Source of the DNA: Struthio camelus
Taxonomy: Eukaryota; Chordata; Aves; Struthioniformes; Struthionidae
DNA length: 64,000 bases
Direction: 5' to 3'
Assembly (NCBI RefSeq): GCF_040807025.1
Contig: NC_090982.1
Location: forward strand, 28,802,514 to 28,866,513
This document shows positions 38,801-46,357 of this stretch, piece by piece (position 1 is the first letter of the stretch; each line of letters opens with the position of its first letter). The notes beneath the pieces are model-generated. The model did no database searches. It saw nothing but the letters and a program-made list of their open reading frames with translations, and was not told where the DNA came from. The position numbers were made by a program, and so were the translations under genes.

Positions 38801-39163
38801 GTGTGATGTCTTGTAATTTTATAAAATATCATTCATTGAATGCAGAGCACCCGACTGAACTATCAACCGTGTCAACTTAATTAGCTGTGATCTTCAGTGT
38901 CACCACGTCAGATATTGGTATTTAAATGTTTCCCTTGTCAAGCACAAAAATTAGGAATTTATTATTTACAGAAGGATTGCTAGCGCAGTGCTAAAACTCA
39001 GTTAGGAAAAGAGTATACAGTGAAGTGTTTGCCCATCTCAGTCAAATTTTCAGTTGCTCTGTATGGTTATTACTAAAGAATAATTTTTATTTTTATCTTT
39101 TGCCTCATACAGTGGATCCTTTCTAAACTGGAAGAAGTAAGGGAGAATCAGCCAAAACTGTAA
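2677..39163 (+). CDS. VPS13A: VPS13A, C-terminal 834 codons in 22 exons (long isoform, 5' partial)
   Basis: VPS13A (chorein) is a very large bridge-like protein that moves lipids between membranes at ER-mitochondria, ER-lipid droplet and ER-plasma membrane contacts. Its loss causes chorea-acanthocytosis in humans. The 22 exons join with consistent phases (2505 nt, 834 residues plus stop), close to the last quarter of the roughly 3,170-residue human protein. In order, the window encodes the end of the VAB/SHR-BD beta-repeat region, a linker, the ATG2_C-like glycine/alanine-rich amphipathic region (exons 20628-22819), and a PH-like domain (last four exons). Recognisable family strings include [40 protein letters not shown] and [11 protein letters not shown]. 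All introns are GT-AG. An alternative terminal exon at 25102 yields a shorter isoform. The N-terminal chorein domain and promoter lie upstream of the window. Domain limits are inferred from family knowledge; the gene identity is very secure. Confidence 0.97.
2806..3523 (+). other. VPS13A: VPS13A intron with a (TG)n microsatellite
   Basis: A 718 nt GT-AG intron. Apart from a TG dinucleotide run at 2937-2957 I see nothing notable. A 66-codon minus-strand ORF at 3290-3490 has no recognisable features. Confidence 0.8.
2937..2957. repeat. (TG)10 microsatellite
   Basis: An uninterrupted TG run of about 21 bases in a VPS13A intron, likely length-polymorphic. Confidence 0.9.
3524..3657 (+). CDS. VPS13A: VPS13A exon (equivalent to human exon 52)
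   Basis: 134 nt, phase 0 in, two bases carried out. It begins [16 protein letters not shown] and includes FSDYHDG and LLINHTKEE, nearly identical to mammalian VPS13A. The donor is CAGAG|GTATGT. An ORF running through to 3790 is only read-through into the intron. Confidence 0.96.
3658..5794 (+). other. VPS13A: VPS13A intron
   Basis: A 2137 nt intron. It holds a T-run of about 22 at 5257-5278 and a 25 nt near-palindrome at 5297-5321. Nothing else was recognised. Confidence 0.8.
5297..5321. repeat. Short inverted repeat (11-bp arms, 3-nt spacer)
   Basis: Perfect complementary arms at 5297-5307 and 5311-5321 around TAA. Intronic; no function is implied. Confidence 0.7.
5795..5924 (+). CDS. VPS13A: VPS13A exon (equivalent to human exon 53)
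   Basis: 130 nt, one base completing a split serine codon, ending in phase 0. It includes [19 protein letters not shown] and [13 protein letters not shown], matching the conserved TWADP...LKW stretch of VPS13A. The acceptor is TTCTAG and the donor is GGAA|GTATGT. It is missed by ATG-based ORF calling because it has no internal start. Confidence 0.95.
5925..7842 (+). other. VPS13A: VPS13A intron
   Basis: A 1918 nt intron with T-rich tracts (for example near 7014-7037). No repeat element or RNA gene was recognised. Confidence 0.8.
7843..8078 (+). CDS. VPS13A: VPS13A exon (equivalent to human exon 54)
   Basis: 236 nt, the longest VPS13A exon here, phase 0 in and two bases out. It encodes [29 protein letters not shown] and [17 protein letters not shown], all strongly conserved. 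The ATG at 7849 is an internal methionine, not a start. The donor is ACAAG|GTAATT. Confidence 0.97.
8079..9832 (+). other. VPS13A: VPS13A intron
   Basis: A 1754 nt intron. Minus-strand ORFs at 8541-8732 and 9115-9357 show no family features. Nothing else was recognised. Confidence 0.8.
9833..9986 (+). CDS. VPS13A: VPS13A exon (equivalent to human exon 55)
   Basis: 154 nt, one base in, phase 0 out. It encodes [30 protein letters not shown] and [12 protein letters not shown], matching the basic and charged linker of VPS13A. The donor TTTTG|GTAATA is non-optimal but is supported by frame continuity. Confidence 0.95.
9987..10778 (+). other. VPS13A: VPS13A intron
   Basis: A 792 nt intron. A 99-codon ORF at 10090-10389 and its antisense partner at 10184-10378 have no recognisable features. 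Confidence 0.8.
10779..10925 (+). CDS. VPS13A: VPS13A exon (equivalent to human exon 56)
   Basis: 147 nt, 49 codons, phase 0 both ends. It encodes [12 protein letters not shown] and [10 protein letters not shown]. The acceptor is CAACAG|GTATGC; the exon itself begins GTA, so the boundary rests on frame and on homology with the mammalian LTPTG region. Confidence 0.95.
10926..11508 (+). other. VPS13A: VPS13A intron
   Basis: A 583 nt intron with an A/C-rich stretch near 11104-11126. Nothing else was seen. Confidence 0.8.
11509..11590 (+). CDS. VPS13A: VPS13A exon (equivalent to human exon 57)
   Basis: 82 nt, phase 0 in, one base out. It encodes [20 protein letters not shown], a highly conserved VPS13 stretch. 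The donor is TTCAG|GTTTGT. Confidence 0.95.
11591..13037 (+). other. VPS13A: VPS13A intron
   Basis: A 1447 nt intron. An Alu-left-arm-like 23-mer occurs at 12546-12568 (see findings). No complete repeat was recognised. Confidence 0.75.
13038..13107 (+). CDS. VPS13A: VPS13A exon (equivalent to human exon 58)
   Basis: 70 nt, two bases in and two out. It encodes [20 protein letters not shown]. The boundary AA|GTAAGT followed by an acceptor joining to G restores the lysine of HIKYFKV. Confidence 0.95.
13108..13630 (+). other. VPS13A: VPS13A intron
   Basis: A 523 nt intron with an A-rich tract near 13483-13495. Nothing else was seen. Confidence 0.8.
13631..13736 (+). CDS. VPS13A: VPS13A exon (equivalent to human exon 59)
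   Basis: 106 nt, one base in, phase 0 out. It encodes [20 protein letters not shown], the conserved start of the ATG2/VPS13 C-terminal region. The donor is CAAGAG|GTAGAA. Confidence 0.95.
13737..18103 (+). other. VPS13A: VPS13A intron containing a CR1 fragment
   Basis: A 4367 nt intron. It holds the CR1 fragment at 15311-16515 and a purine-rich, possibly repeat-derived stretch at 14040-14540 that I cannot assign. The rest is unremarkable AT-rich DNA. Confidence 0.8.
15311..16515 (-). mobile_element. CR1 LINE fragment, 5'-truncated with an internal deletion
   Basis: A non-LTR retrotransposon remnant inserted antisense to VPS13A. Its 3' end is at the left (15311), where the reverse complement ends in the ATTCTGT-type terminal motif of CR1. 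Reading the minus strand, 16473-16000 encodes reverse-transcriptase text with [23 protein letters not shown] and the motif-A string VYLDFSKA. Bases 16030-15389 encode the ORF2 C-terminus ([42 protein letters not shown]). Text that normally joins these, including the YADD catalytic box, is missing, with the junction near 16019-16045. A TAG at 15842-15844 interrupts the frame. The element is dead. The right boundary is approximate. Confidence 0.93.
18104..18217 (+). CDS. VPS13A: VPS13A exon (equivalent to human exon 60)
   Basis: 114 nt, 38 codons, phase 0 both ends. It encodes [15 protein letters not shown] and [12 protein letters not shown], diagnostic of VPS13A. The acceptor is TTGCAG and the donor is AAAG|GTATGC. 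Confidence 0.96.
18218..19436 (+). other. VPS13A: VPS13A intron
   Basis: A 1219 nt intron. The ORFs at 18199-18387 (-) and 18473-18679 (+) look like chance. Nothing else was seen. Confidence 0.8.
19437..19582 (+). CDS. VPS13A: VPS13A exon (equivalent to human exon 61)
   Basis: 146 nt, phase 0 in, two bases out. It starts [15 protein letters not shown], passes through a variable charged loop, and ends in [20 protein letters not shown]. It has no ATG, so it was found by reading. Confidence 0.95.
19686..19767 (+). CDS. VPS13A: VPS13A exon (equivalent to human exon 62)
   Basis: 82 nt, one base in, phase 0 out, after a short 103 nt intron. It encodes [10 protein letters not shown] and AVIRHYSKQ. 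The donor is AACAG|GTTGGA, a weak match to the GTRAGT consensus. Confidence 0.94.
19768..20627 (+). other. VPS13A: VPS13A intron
   Basis: An 860 nt intron with a T-run near 20211-20225. Nothing else was seen. Confidence 0.8.
20628..20741 (+). CDS. VPS13A: VPS13A exon (equivalent to human exon 63)
   Basis: 114 nt, 38 codons, phase 0 both ends. It encodes [20 protein letters not shown] and [12 protein letters not shown], the signature of the VPS13 C-terminal (ATG2_C-like) region that inserts into lipid droplets or membranes in family members. Confidence 0.97.
20742..21167 (+). other. VPS13A: VPS13A intron
   Basis: A 426 nt intron containing a CT-rich tract followed by (TG)n near 21078-21110. 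Nothing else was seen. Confidence 0.8.
21168..21243 (+). CDS. VPS13A: VPS13A exon (equivalent to human exon 64)
   Basis: 76 nt, phase 0 in, one base out. It encodes [20 protein letters not shown], part of the glycine-rich amphipathic region. Confidence 0.97.
21361..21524 (+). CDS. VPS13A: VPS13A exon (equivalent to human exon 65)
   Basis: 164 nt, two bases in, phase 0 out. It encodes [32 protein letters not shown] and [13 protein letters not shown], almost unchanged from mammals. The preceding intron is only 117 nt. Confidence 0.97.
21525..21865 (+). other. VPS13A: VPS13A intron
   Basis: A 341 nt intron. Nothing notable seen. Confidence 0.8.
21866..21911 (+). CDS. VPS13A: VPS13A microexon-like exon (equivalent to human exon 66)
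   Basis: Only 46 nt, phase 0 in, one base out: [15 protein letters not shown]. It has a good acceptor (CATAG) and donor (GAG|GTAAGT). Skipping it would shift the frame. Confidence 0.96.
22198..22321 (+). CDS. VPS13A: VPS13A exon (equivalent to human exon 67)
   Basis: 124 nt, two bases in and two out. It encodes [20 protein letters not shown] and [15 protein letters not shown]. The donor is AA|GTAAGT. Confidence 0.97.
22322..22704 (+). other. VPS13A: VPS13A intron
   Basis: A 383 nt intron. Nothing notable seen. Confidence 0.8.
22705..22819 (+). CDS. VPS13A: VPS13A exon (equivalent to human exon 68), branch point of the two isoforms
   Basis: 115 nt, one base in, phase 0 out. It encodes [20 protein letters not shown] and ends GSQMLQ. 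From here splicing can go to 25102 (short isoform) or 33635 (long isoform). Both acceptors start with AAA in phase 0. Confidence 0.96.
22820..25101 (+). other. VPS13A: VPS13A intron up to the alternative terminal exon
   Basis: 2282 nt. Holds a perfect 32-bp tandem duplication at 23284-23347. No other repeat was recognised. Confidence 0.8.
23284..23347. repeat. Perfect 2 x 32-bp tandem duplication
   Basis: Two identical adjacent 32-bp units (23284-23315 and 23316-23347), each starting with the palindrome CACGTG. Perfect identity implies a recent duplication or ongoing homogenisation. Confidence 0.95.
25102..25164 (+). CDS. VPS13A: VPS13A alternative terminal exon (equivalent to human exon 69, isoform B)
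   Basis: 63 nt following a pyrimidine-rich tract and TTTCAG. In the phase supplied by the exon ending at 22819 it reads [20 protein letters not shown] then TAG. The human isoform-B tail has the same layout: a short basic/aromatic REW segment, a serine run, then an acidic aspartate run. The short isoform ends after 743 codons in this window and lacks the 111 residues of the PH-like module. Supported by homology and by downstream poly(A) signals. No transcript evidence is available here. Confidence 0.85.
   Translation, partial: KRQAYREWTKTHSSSDDDES
25316..25321 (+). terminator. Poly(A) signal AATAAA, short isoform, proximal
   Basis: Canonical hexamer 152 nt after the alternative stop codon. 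Confidence 0.5.
25362..25367 (+). terminator. Poly(A) signal AATAAA, short isoform, second
   Basis: Canonical hexamer 46 nt downstream of the proximal one. Confidence 0.45.
25665..25670 (+). terminator. Poly(A) signal AATAAA, short isoform, distal
   Basis: Canonical hexamer, followed within about 70 nt by TG/T-rich text near 25702-25740 that could be a downstream element. Confidence 0.45.
25978..26001. repeat. (AAC)8 microsatellite
   Basis: Eight trinucleotide units without interruption. Confidence 0.9.
26271..26289. repeat. (GT)n microsatellite
   Basis: About nine GT units after an imperfect GTGTGA stretch. Confidence 0.9.
32224..32251. repeat. (GAAA)n / A-rich tract
   Basis: Four GAAA units running into an A-run. 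Confidence 0.85.
33635..33720 (+). CDS. VPS13A: VPS13A exon (equivalent to human exon 70), start of PH-like module
   Basis: 86 nt, phase 0 in, two bases out. It encodes [19 protein letters not shown] and LLMVTK. The first strands of a PH-like fold are inferred from family knowledge. The donor is AAAAG|GTAAAC. Confidence 0.95.
33721..34403 (+). other. VPS13A: VPS13A intron
   Basis: A 683 nt intron. Nothing notable seen. Confidence 0.8.
34404..34527 (+). CDS. VPS13A: VPS13A exon (equivalent to human exon 71)
   Basis: 124 nt, one base in, phase 0 out. It encodes [19 protein letters not shown] and GRRLRIEAK, matching the PH-like domain of VPS13A. Confidence 0.96.
34528..36062 (+). other. VPS13A: VPS13A intron
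   Basis: A 1535 nt intron ending in a long T-rich tract (36034-36060). It contains a 150-codon ORF at 34700-35152 without recognisable homology and a poly-T tract near 35248-35271. Confidence 0.8.
36063..36137 (+). CDS. VPS13A: VPS13A exon (equivalent to human exon 72)
   Basis: 75 nt, 25 codons, phase 0 both ends. It encodes [18 protein letters not shown] and TPEDAK, conserved in VPS13A. Confidence 0.96.
36160..36209. repeat. Perfect 2 x 25-bp tandem duplication
   Basis: Identical units at 36160-36184 and 36185-36209, starting 23 nt after the donor of the penultimate VPS13A exon. Confidence 0.95.
36341..36371. repeat. Inverted repeat, 11-bp arms, 9-nt loop
   Basis: Arms AGCTGGTATTT (36341-36351) and AAATACCAGCT (36361-36371) are perfectly complementary. 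Confidence 0.8.
39113..39163 (+). CDS. VPS13A: VPS13A last exon, coding part (equivalent to human exon 73)
   Basis: 51 nt: [16 protein letters not shown] then TAA at 39161-39163. It matches the WILTKL...L end of human VPS13A. The acceptor is ATACAG. Confidence 0.95.
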   Translation, partial: WILSKLEEVRENQPKL

Positions 39164-39198
39164 CCACTGAAGGAAGCACCAAGACATGAAGAACACTG

Positions 39199-39204
39199 AA
39201 TAAA
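39199..39204 (+). terminator. Poly(A) signal AATAAA, very close to the VPS13A stop
   Basis: Canonical hexamer within 40 nt of the stop. No clear GU-rich element follows, so use is uncertain. Confidence 0.3.
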
Positions 39205-39995
39205 CAAGTTACCTTCTAATTCTTCTTTAACATGCGGACCTATCTGAATTACCAGCAAAAACCAAAAACAAAAAAAGGAGGGAAGGAGGATTTATAAAAC
39301 TATTTATTATTGTTGCATCACTCCACTGATATATCACTTTCAAATCATTGTCACAAAAATAATGGCTGTTTAAAAAAAAAAAAAAAAAAAACCAAAAAAC
39401 TGATGATGATAAAATATTTGCCAACTTTTGGCATGTTGCATTTTTTTTTACTTACGAGTGCCAGATTTCATTTTTTCAAAATACAGTATAAAATTAGTAT
39501 GTTTTACCTCCAATTCTTTACATTTGATACTGAAATTGCACTCTGGAATAATTCTTATGATATTATACAGAGCATAAATTGATCTAAATCCGAAAAGAAA
39601 TTGAAAATCAGTATTTAGTTTCTGTCTTCAGTTTTTTTATGATTTGAGGCATCATGCTGTGTTGAAATTCAGATTTCTTCATCTGGAGAAATGTGAATTT
39701 AACTGGTACTGGTCTTACAACTCCAATTTTAAGAAGAATGCTGCTGATCAGAAAAGTCTAATTTAAATGTCTAAATGGCAAGGGGGGCTGCTTGGTTAAC
39801 AAATGTCTTTTTTTCTTTTTGTAAATGAATACAGTGTGTTATGATGAATTTACAACACAGTATCATTTTTAGTGTAAGGTTTTTTATATTCAACTCAAGG
39901 AAATATTCAAAGAAATCCGTTAGTTTACAAAAGCATATAATATGTAAATTAATACATCTCTATACCAGGAATGTGAATGAAACCCTACTACTCTA

Positions 39996-40001
39996 AATAA
40001 A
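39996..40001 (+). terminator. Poly(A) signal AATAAA, distal VPS13A
   Basis: Canonical hexamer about 830 nt after the stop; a plausible major end. Confidence 0.45.
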
Positions 40002-40020
40002 AGTTATCAACAGACTTGCC

Positions 40021-43000
40021 AACTCAGTGAGGAAGTCCTAGGGTTTAAGGACACTGTTGCATACCAAAAAAATATCCCTTGTATTACATAGTATCGCATG
40101 CTAAGCAAACTAAAATGTTTAATAGAGTCAAATTTATATTAATAATAAATACAATATTTCACAGTTGTTTTTATCAGCATTACTTACCCAGTAAAACTTT
40201 TTAGGTTTCATCTCCACAAAGCAGAACTTCGGTAGGGAGTGCCTGAAGCTGGGGGATACTGCTTGTTTCTTAGATTCAGTAATTACAGTACTGGTGAATT
40301 GATATACAAAATAAGGGAAACAGTAGAGTGTTATATTAAGTTTTGAATAAATTCCCATATCAAAGTTTGCAAAATATCTGGTGCACATAATAGTATCTGC
40401 TGCCAAAATATTCTTTCCAAGCCATAGTTTGGAATGTTTATACCTATGGCTTTTAATTTTTCTGAAATTGCTGGTGGTGCTTGAGAGGGGCAAGCTGTCG
40501 CATTATTATGAAATCTAAAATGACTGGCATGCTAACCTACAACTGTAGTTCTTTCATTTGCTTGTCTTGTCTTTGCTGTTGAGTAACCATTTAGTTGGTT
40601 ACAAAATACATATAATATTTTAATTTTCCCATAAATTTTACTCTTTGATATTTTGATGTAATTTGAATCAAAAGATAAGTGAGTTCCAAACTGTGGCAAA
40701 GACAGTGTTCCTCCCCTGGTTTGTACAAGAAACATGTACCAAGAATGTAACTCAGGTTAGAATCATGCCAGAATAATAGAAAACTTTGCCTTAGATAAGT
40801 AGTGTCCTTAGCTGTGCTGAGTACCACTCTGCATCTCTAATTTGTTTTTAATCTATCACTTTTCATCTTGAGCATGATAGCTGTTGCACCTACAGCTTCA
40901 TCATCATCTTGATTCCTGAATATGGTGTTAGTTGTGTCCTCCTCTCTCCTATCCCCAGTATTTACTGTTCAGCTGCTGCAACTTCCACTTCTGCTTCCTC
41001 TTGCAAGTATTTTGTATGTTTCCATTTGTGTAACTTTTCAATTTTACCCTATTTTATACTTGTTCTCTTTGCAGAGCCTCGGTTTTGATGAGCTTATCAT
41101 CTCCAGTTAATATCTTTCTCGTATTTACTTTGCCAACAAACTCCTGATTCTCAAATCTTGTCAAGTGCTCTTCAGTAATGATTGACCAATGTTAACCATT
41201 AATTATGAAGGAGCAGTTGTAAATGGCAGTGCATGGCTATGGCTAAGCTCCTGCTGTGGAAAAATTAACAATTCCCCCAGTTTTGCTATTTTACTACAAA
41301 GAATAAACTATTTTGATGTGTGCTAACTAAAAGCCTTAACATGAGAACTAAAAGCACCTGAAAGTATCTTGGTTCCATCAGGATCCAGAATATTAAAAAA
41401 TTAGTGGAGGACTTTCCCACCACACCCCTTGTTGCAGCTTGTAATCACGACATGTTTTTCTCGAGGTCCTTTTTCTACTCAGTAAATTTCATCTGTTTCC
41501 TTTTTTCTCCCCTTACGCTCTCTCCATGCAATCATGAATGAATTTTGTTATTCTCAGTAGACAACCTCTGCTCTTTCTATTCTTTGCTTCATTACACACT
41601 GTATTTACTTCCCTTAACATAGATCGAATTAAAAAAATACAGGCTTTCCCTGGCAATATTGAACTTGCCTGGTTATAACCAGCTTGGGGAGAGGTGAAAG
41701 GTATTCAATCATGCCGTTGTGTAGTTTACTGTATTACTGCAAATTGTTTGAGATATCTGCTCTGCTCTGCCTCCTTCCGTATTTGAATATATACATTTTT
41801 CAACAAGAAAGTAGAACTCTCTAATTTTTATTAATAATTTATATGCAACTAAACAACGGAATCTTAATAAAAATTAAAATGCAAGCACTTAGGTCTGTAT
41901 ACTGTAGCGTTTAAAAATATACTGTGGCCTTTATTGAAGAATATTTTCTTTTCTAGATGACTGTTTTCTAGATTTACTTATTTTCAGAAAAGTCATTTGG
42001 CTTCTGTAGTGGTTGTTATTTCTCACTGGTTAGAGTTAGCTCTATGAGAGCAAAGAAAAACCAAAAAGATGATGACTAATAGTTCTGCTGGGTCCAGATA
42101 ACTAGCTAGTGAAAAGTACTGTAAAATATGTCAGAATCATTACTAAAACATTTATAAGTCAAGCTGTTTGCATCTCTTTTTGCTCACCTGCATGGCTTTG
42201 CATGGCTTTTCATTTTTTCCCAGGCCTTTTCCCCACCTTCAGTAAAGTGAAACTGAATTTTATTTGATTGGACATAATTATAATTTGATTCTTTATAAAT
42301 GGCATTAATTGAATGTTTTACTTAATCCTACTGTTAATCGGTGTTACCGTTACTCAGAATTTTCAGGCAGAAATTGACAAATTAAGCCAAATCCTGTCTC
42401 TGAAAACACCAGGTCCACCTTCTGCTGTAGCAAGCTCAGTGAGAACAGAATTCAAACTTTAGTCTTTACTTTTGGTTAATTATAAAGACAAGTTAAATTG
42501 TCCTTATAGGAAGTGGACTCACAAATTCAGGCTAGCATATAATCTTGTTTTAATGTAACACTTTCTTTTCTCTTAAAGCATTGAAAATCATAGATGATGT
42601 TGCCAGGTCACCAGATTCTTTTGAAATCCTTTTTTTCCTGAAAGTTCTGTAAATATGACATTAGCTATTTATTATCCTTGATACTTTACAAAATACATTT
42701 CCTTCTCAAAAAATCTGTAAGGTCTTTTGTTCAAGTTATTTTTGACCATTTATCTGCAAATAACAAATTAAATGCCACACACTAGTCAATACAAGATTAG
42801 TATTACTATGTATTGGCAGTTAAAATTTAATACTTAAGAGCACAGTTCTTGAATTTGAACTACAATCTACAAGTTGCTTAAGAAATAATTCTAAAATGTA
42901 AAATGATTTCAGTAAGTCAGTCACATATCTTCATAGGATTGCTAAATCTTGTGGCTTGTTTGTAAATATCTCCATCCAATGCCATATGATGTTAACAGAT

Positions 43001-46000
43001 ATAACTTATTTGAGTTTTATATATTTCCTGGCACTGTATTAACTTCAAAAATAAGTAGAATATTCCACCAAACAATTTAGAAGCTTTTTTTTATTCCTTT
43101 GTGATCCTTCCGTATTTGAATTCCAGAAAAAGCTACTTAAAAACGACAGTACTTATGTGATTCCGAGTAGTTCAAGGCAAGAGGTTGCAGTGTTTCTTCA
43201 GCACATCATGCGCTTCCACAGGAATTTTTTCCAGCATTAGGTGAAATTCTGCCAGGTGATCCCTTCACCTTGTCAACTGACAAACCCTTAGTGCATATAT
43301 AGCACGAATTAAAGATGCATCCAATACCAAAAAAATGTTTCTCTCCCAGGAGCAAAGGCTATACGTAGCTGAAGTCCCTAACAGTCCATTCCGGAGTAAG
43401 TATTTTTTCTTCTTTTTCCTATACTCAGTTTATCTGCATGTTGTTAGAGGGATTTTTTCTGTTTGCAGAAAACTACAAGAATCGGTCGTAATAGGAAGTC
43501 CCTGCACAAAACTTGCATGGAAGGTGGACTTGGTTGAATTCAAGTGGGTAAAAGATTGTATTGCATAAATTAAGAGTCTTCTGATTATAATGTCAATTTG
43601 TGCTTTTTAACATCGAGTGAGGTAAAAAGAGAAGTAATGCAGACTTCCTGCTGTTTGGTAAATTGAGTACTTGAGGGCTCTAAGATTATGCTGTCTCCTG
43701 TTAACTGCAACTTCTATTGAGGAGGAGTTGTGGGTTCTGTGTTTAGTTTAAATGTGTTAATGTGAACTGACTGGGTGAAGGAGCTGTCTTTCCCTCTATA
43801 ACATGCAGATTATGGAAATCTAATTCAATGCTCTAGAAAGTACGTCCTTCTCTTGTCTCATCTCATCTTTTTCTCCCTTGCCCTGCAAGGACTCAAGATC
43901 ATACATTTCAGAAAAAGAGAGTTATCAAACTGTAGGTGAAACTGGGGAACTGTAGGTGAAAAATACTGCTGATAGGAATTGTGTGTTTGAGAATGTCTCA
44001 GATAGGGTGCAAAGTCTGTTTCTGACTTTATCAATATTTAGTTTTTCATTTGTATGACTGTCTCATTAAGTAAAATTTTACAAAGAATATTTATGCTTTC
44101 TTACAGAAAACATATTTGCATTAATCGTCATCTTATCTTAAAAAGCTAATTGTCATGTTTTGGTTATGACATTTTTGAATGCCATATGCTTTTCTGTCCA
44201 AAATTGAACATATTAGTAGATAACTGACACCTTTTTCCTGCTTAAAACTCTATTACACTCTCAAGATTCGACTACTAATACTCTTACTGGTGGATTAATT
44301 AGGAATTGTTGGTCAGGATAAGCACGTAAGTACACATATACATCACCTAGGAGCTTGAACTTTGCTATTTGACCTAGAAATGCAGCCATGATCTTTATCA
44401 CAATTTTTGCTTTTGTGGCTGTAAGAGGAACCTAACTATCTGAAATTCTACTTATAGCAGACACAAGATTTTTATGAAGAGGTTTTGAAAGTTGTTTTTA
44501 CAGCAAATCTGGAAGAAGAATTGTAAATATTCTTATAATACTATTGAAGGGAAGAGTAAATGGTTTTAAAGCCTCCTCCAAGGAGTAAAAAATGTCCACA
44601 CCCTTAATTTATTAACTAACTAGCTCCTAAAAAAACACATCAGAGGCTGAAACGGAAACCTGACTGCTGGAATAGGTATGATGTAATAGGACTTTGGAAT
44701 GCGAGAAAGGAGAAAACTGAATTCTGTTTTTGCTGGTTCTCACTTAGATTTTTTCCTTTGTGAGTTTTGCTTTCCTGTTGTATCAGGCAAATTGAGAATA
44801 ATGTACAGAAGTGTTTTTGGTAATTGCCCTCTCCATTGATTTTTTGACTGTTCCTTGTGAAGTATGAAAGAAATCATGCTTGTCATATTGACAGGGCCTG
44901 TAAAATGGTGGCAGTCTCACCTTTTGGAAAGCTTGCCTGTACTCCAGCAAAGCCAGACTCAGAATTTATGTTAACAATGTGCTCTTCAGATGTACAACAA
45001 ATCTTGACTTGGATATGAAACAGTGAAGCATTTAGATGTTTTCCCAAAAATCCTTAGGGGGCGGGCTCCAAACTGGATCAGGCAGTTCAAGGGTTTTAGC
45101 ATATCATGTGTTGTTTACTCCATGAAATAGGCTATCCTAGAAAAAAAAAAGTTTTTTTTTGTCTTGTTTTCTATTTAACTGGAAAGTTCTGAAGTAATGT
45201 AAAGATTTCATGGCAAGAAATGCTTCTGTTTTTTTTTTTTTTTTTTGAGCCACAGTGTTTAGTTTTGCACTGCACAGCTGAGGATGTGATGAGGATGACT
45301 TGAATGATGGCACCATTTCTCAGTGAAAGTAAGGATGACTTATGGGCATGGATGATACATGCACAGATTTGCTATTTTATTCCGAGATTCCTGTTACTCC
45401 TCCTTGGTTTTTCCTAGGTCAACAGGTGTTACTGTACCTTATTCCAGGGCATAGCACACTACTGTACTGTTGCATCAGTGTTCATTATGGCCCTTTAGTC
45501 AAATCAGCAAAAAAAGTAGAGCATGGGCATAGGTTAGTGTTTTCCTTTCACAGAAAAACTGTAAAGGAATGTGTGAACAGTCTTCTACTAGAAGAGTTTG
45601 TTCGAACATTAAAAAGCACAAGCTTAACAAGTGAGTGAGTCAAATGTTATAGGTTGAGCATTTTTTCTTCTTAAGACCCAAAAAAGAGCTGTGGTCATAC
45701 TTGGATTTTTCTGTACTGCTGTAGAAAAGGGAACTGAGCTGTTTAATTGTGAATCATTAAACATTTTTCATGGACAGTGAAAGGCCAGGTGTACCTTTCA
45801 CAGGATTGAGCTGTGAGAGCTATCTACCTGGCTGATGGTACACAGAGGCATTGCTCACACTGACAATCAGTATAACTTGAATTATTCTGTGCTGTTCAGA
45901 AATTATTTGATGCTGATATTAAAAACCATTACTATTATAATTCTGCTTGGAGAAAAAATTTTAATGTATTTATATGCAGGAGAATCTTACCACATCTTTT

Positions 46001-46351
46001 GGGCTGCGTGAGTGTGAAAAAAGACTGTTCTGCTACAACAATCTCTACTACTAGTGTTGCTGGGTTAGCTGAACAAGTGCCAGTGACTGCCATTGAGTCT
46101 TGCATGTGTAAAAAAGGTTTTCAAGGCTGCTGGTTTAAAAATTTTTGACACAGTGAGCAAGAACTGACTGAAGTGCTGGCATCTTTAATGGAGGTTTTTA
46201 GGCTTTGGGGATGACCTGCTAGTACTTCCTGTGGCAGTGAACACTAAGAAAGTTTACTGAACACCTTGCTGTTTTAGATAAGCTTTTCCCCTTAAGAATG
46301 AATTACATTGCAAAGATCTTAATCCGTTATTCTGTTAACTGGGGAAGATAT
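40021..46351. other. Intergenic DNA between convergent VPS13A and GNA14
   Basis: About 6.3 kb. ORFs here (for example 40134-40493 minus, 119 codons; 45342-45638 plus, 98 codons) carry no recognisable motif and look like chance. I saw no CR1, RNA gene or CpG island. Either flanking 3' UTR may extend into it. Confidence 0.7.
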
Positions 46352-46357
46352 TTTATT
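46352..46357 (-). terminator. Candidate GNA14 poly(A) signal
   Basis: AATAAA on the minus strand about 590 nt after the stop, the first exact hexamer I found there. Other variants (ATTAAA) lie further away, near 46184. Confidence 0.35.

Larger units (their letters stand above)
36138..39112 (+). other. VPS13A: Last VPS13A intron
   Basis: 2975 nt. Holds a perfect 2 x 25-bp tandem duplication at 36160-36209, a 12-bp palindrome at 36309-36320, an 11-bp-arm hairpin at 36341-36371 and a small palindrome at 38618-38636. No transposon was recognised. Confidence 0.8.
39164..40020 (+). other. VPS13A: VPS13A 3' UTR, long isoform (end inferred)
   Basis: Starts after the TAA. AATAAA hexamers occur at 39199 (only 36 nt after the stop) and 39996. 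The limit is set just after the second, though longer UTRs cannot be excluded. An A-run lies near 39372-39390. Confidence 0.5.

Noticed and set aside
40134..40493. 119-codon minus-strand ORF in the intergenic region
   Set aside because: No recognisable motif, no promoter or splice context; length is compatible with chance in this much DNA.
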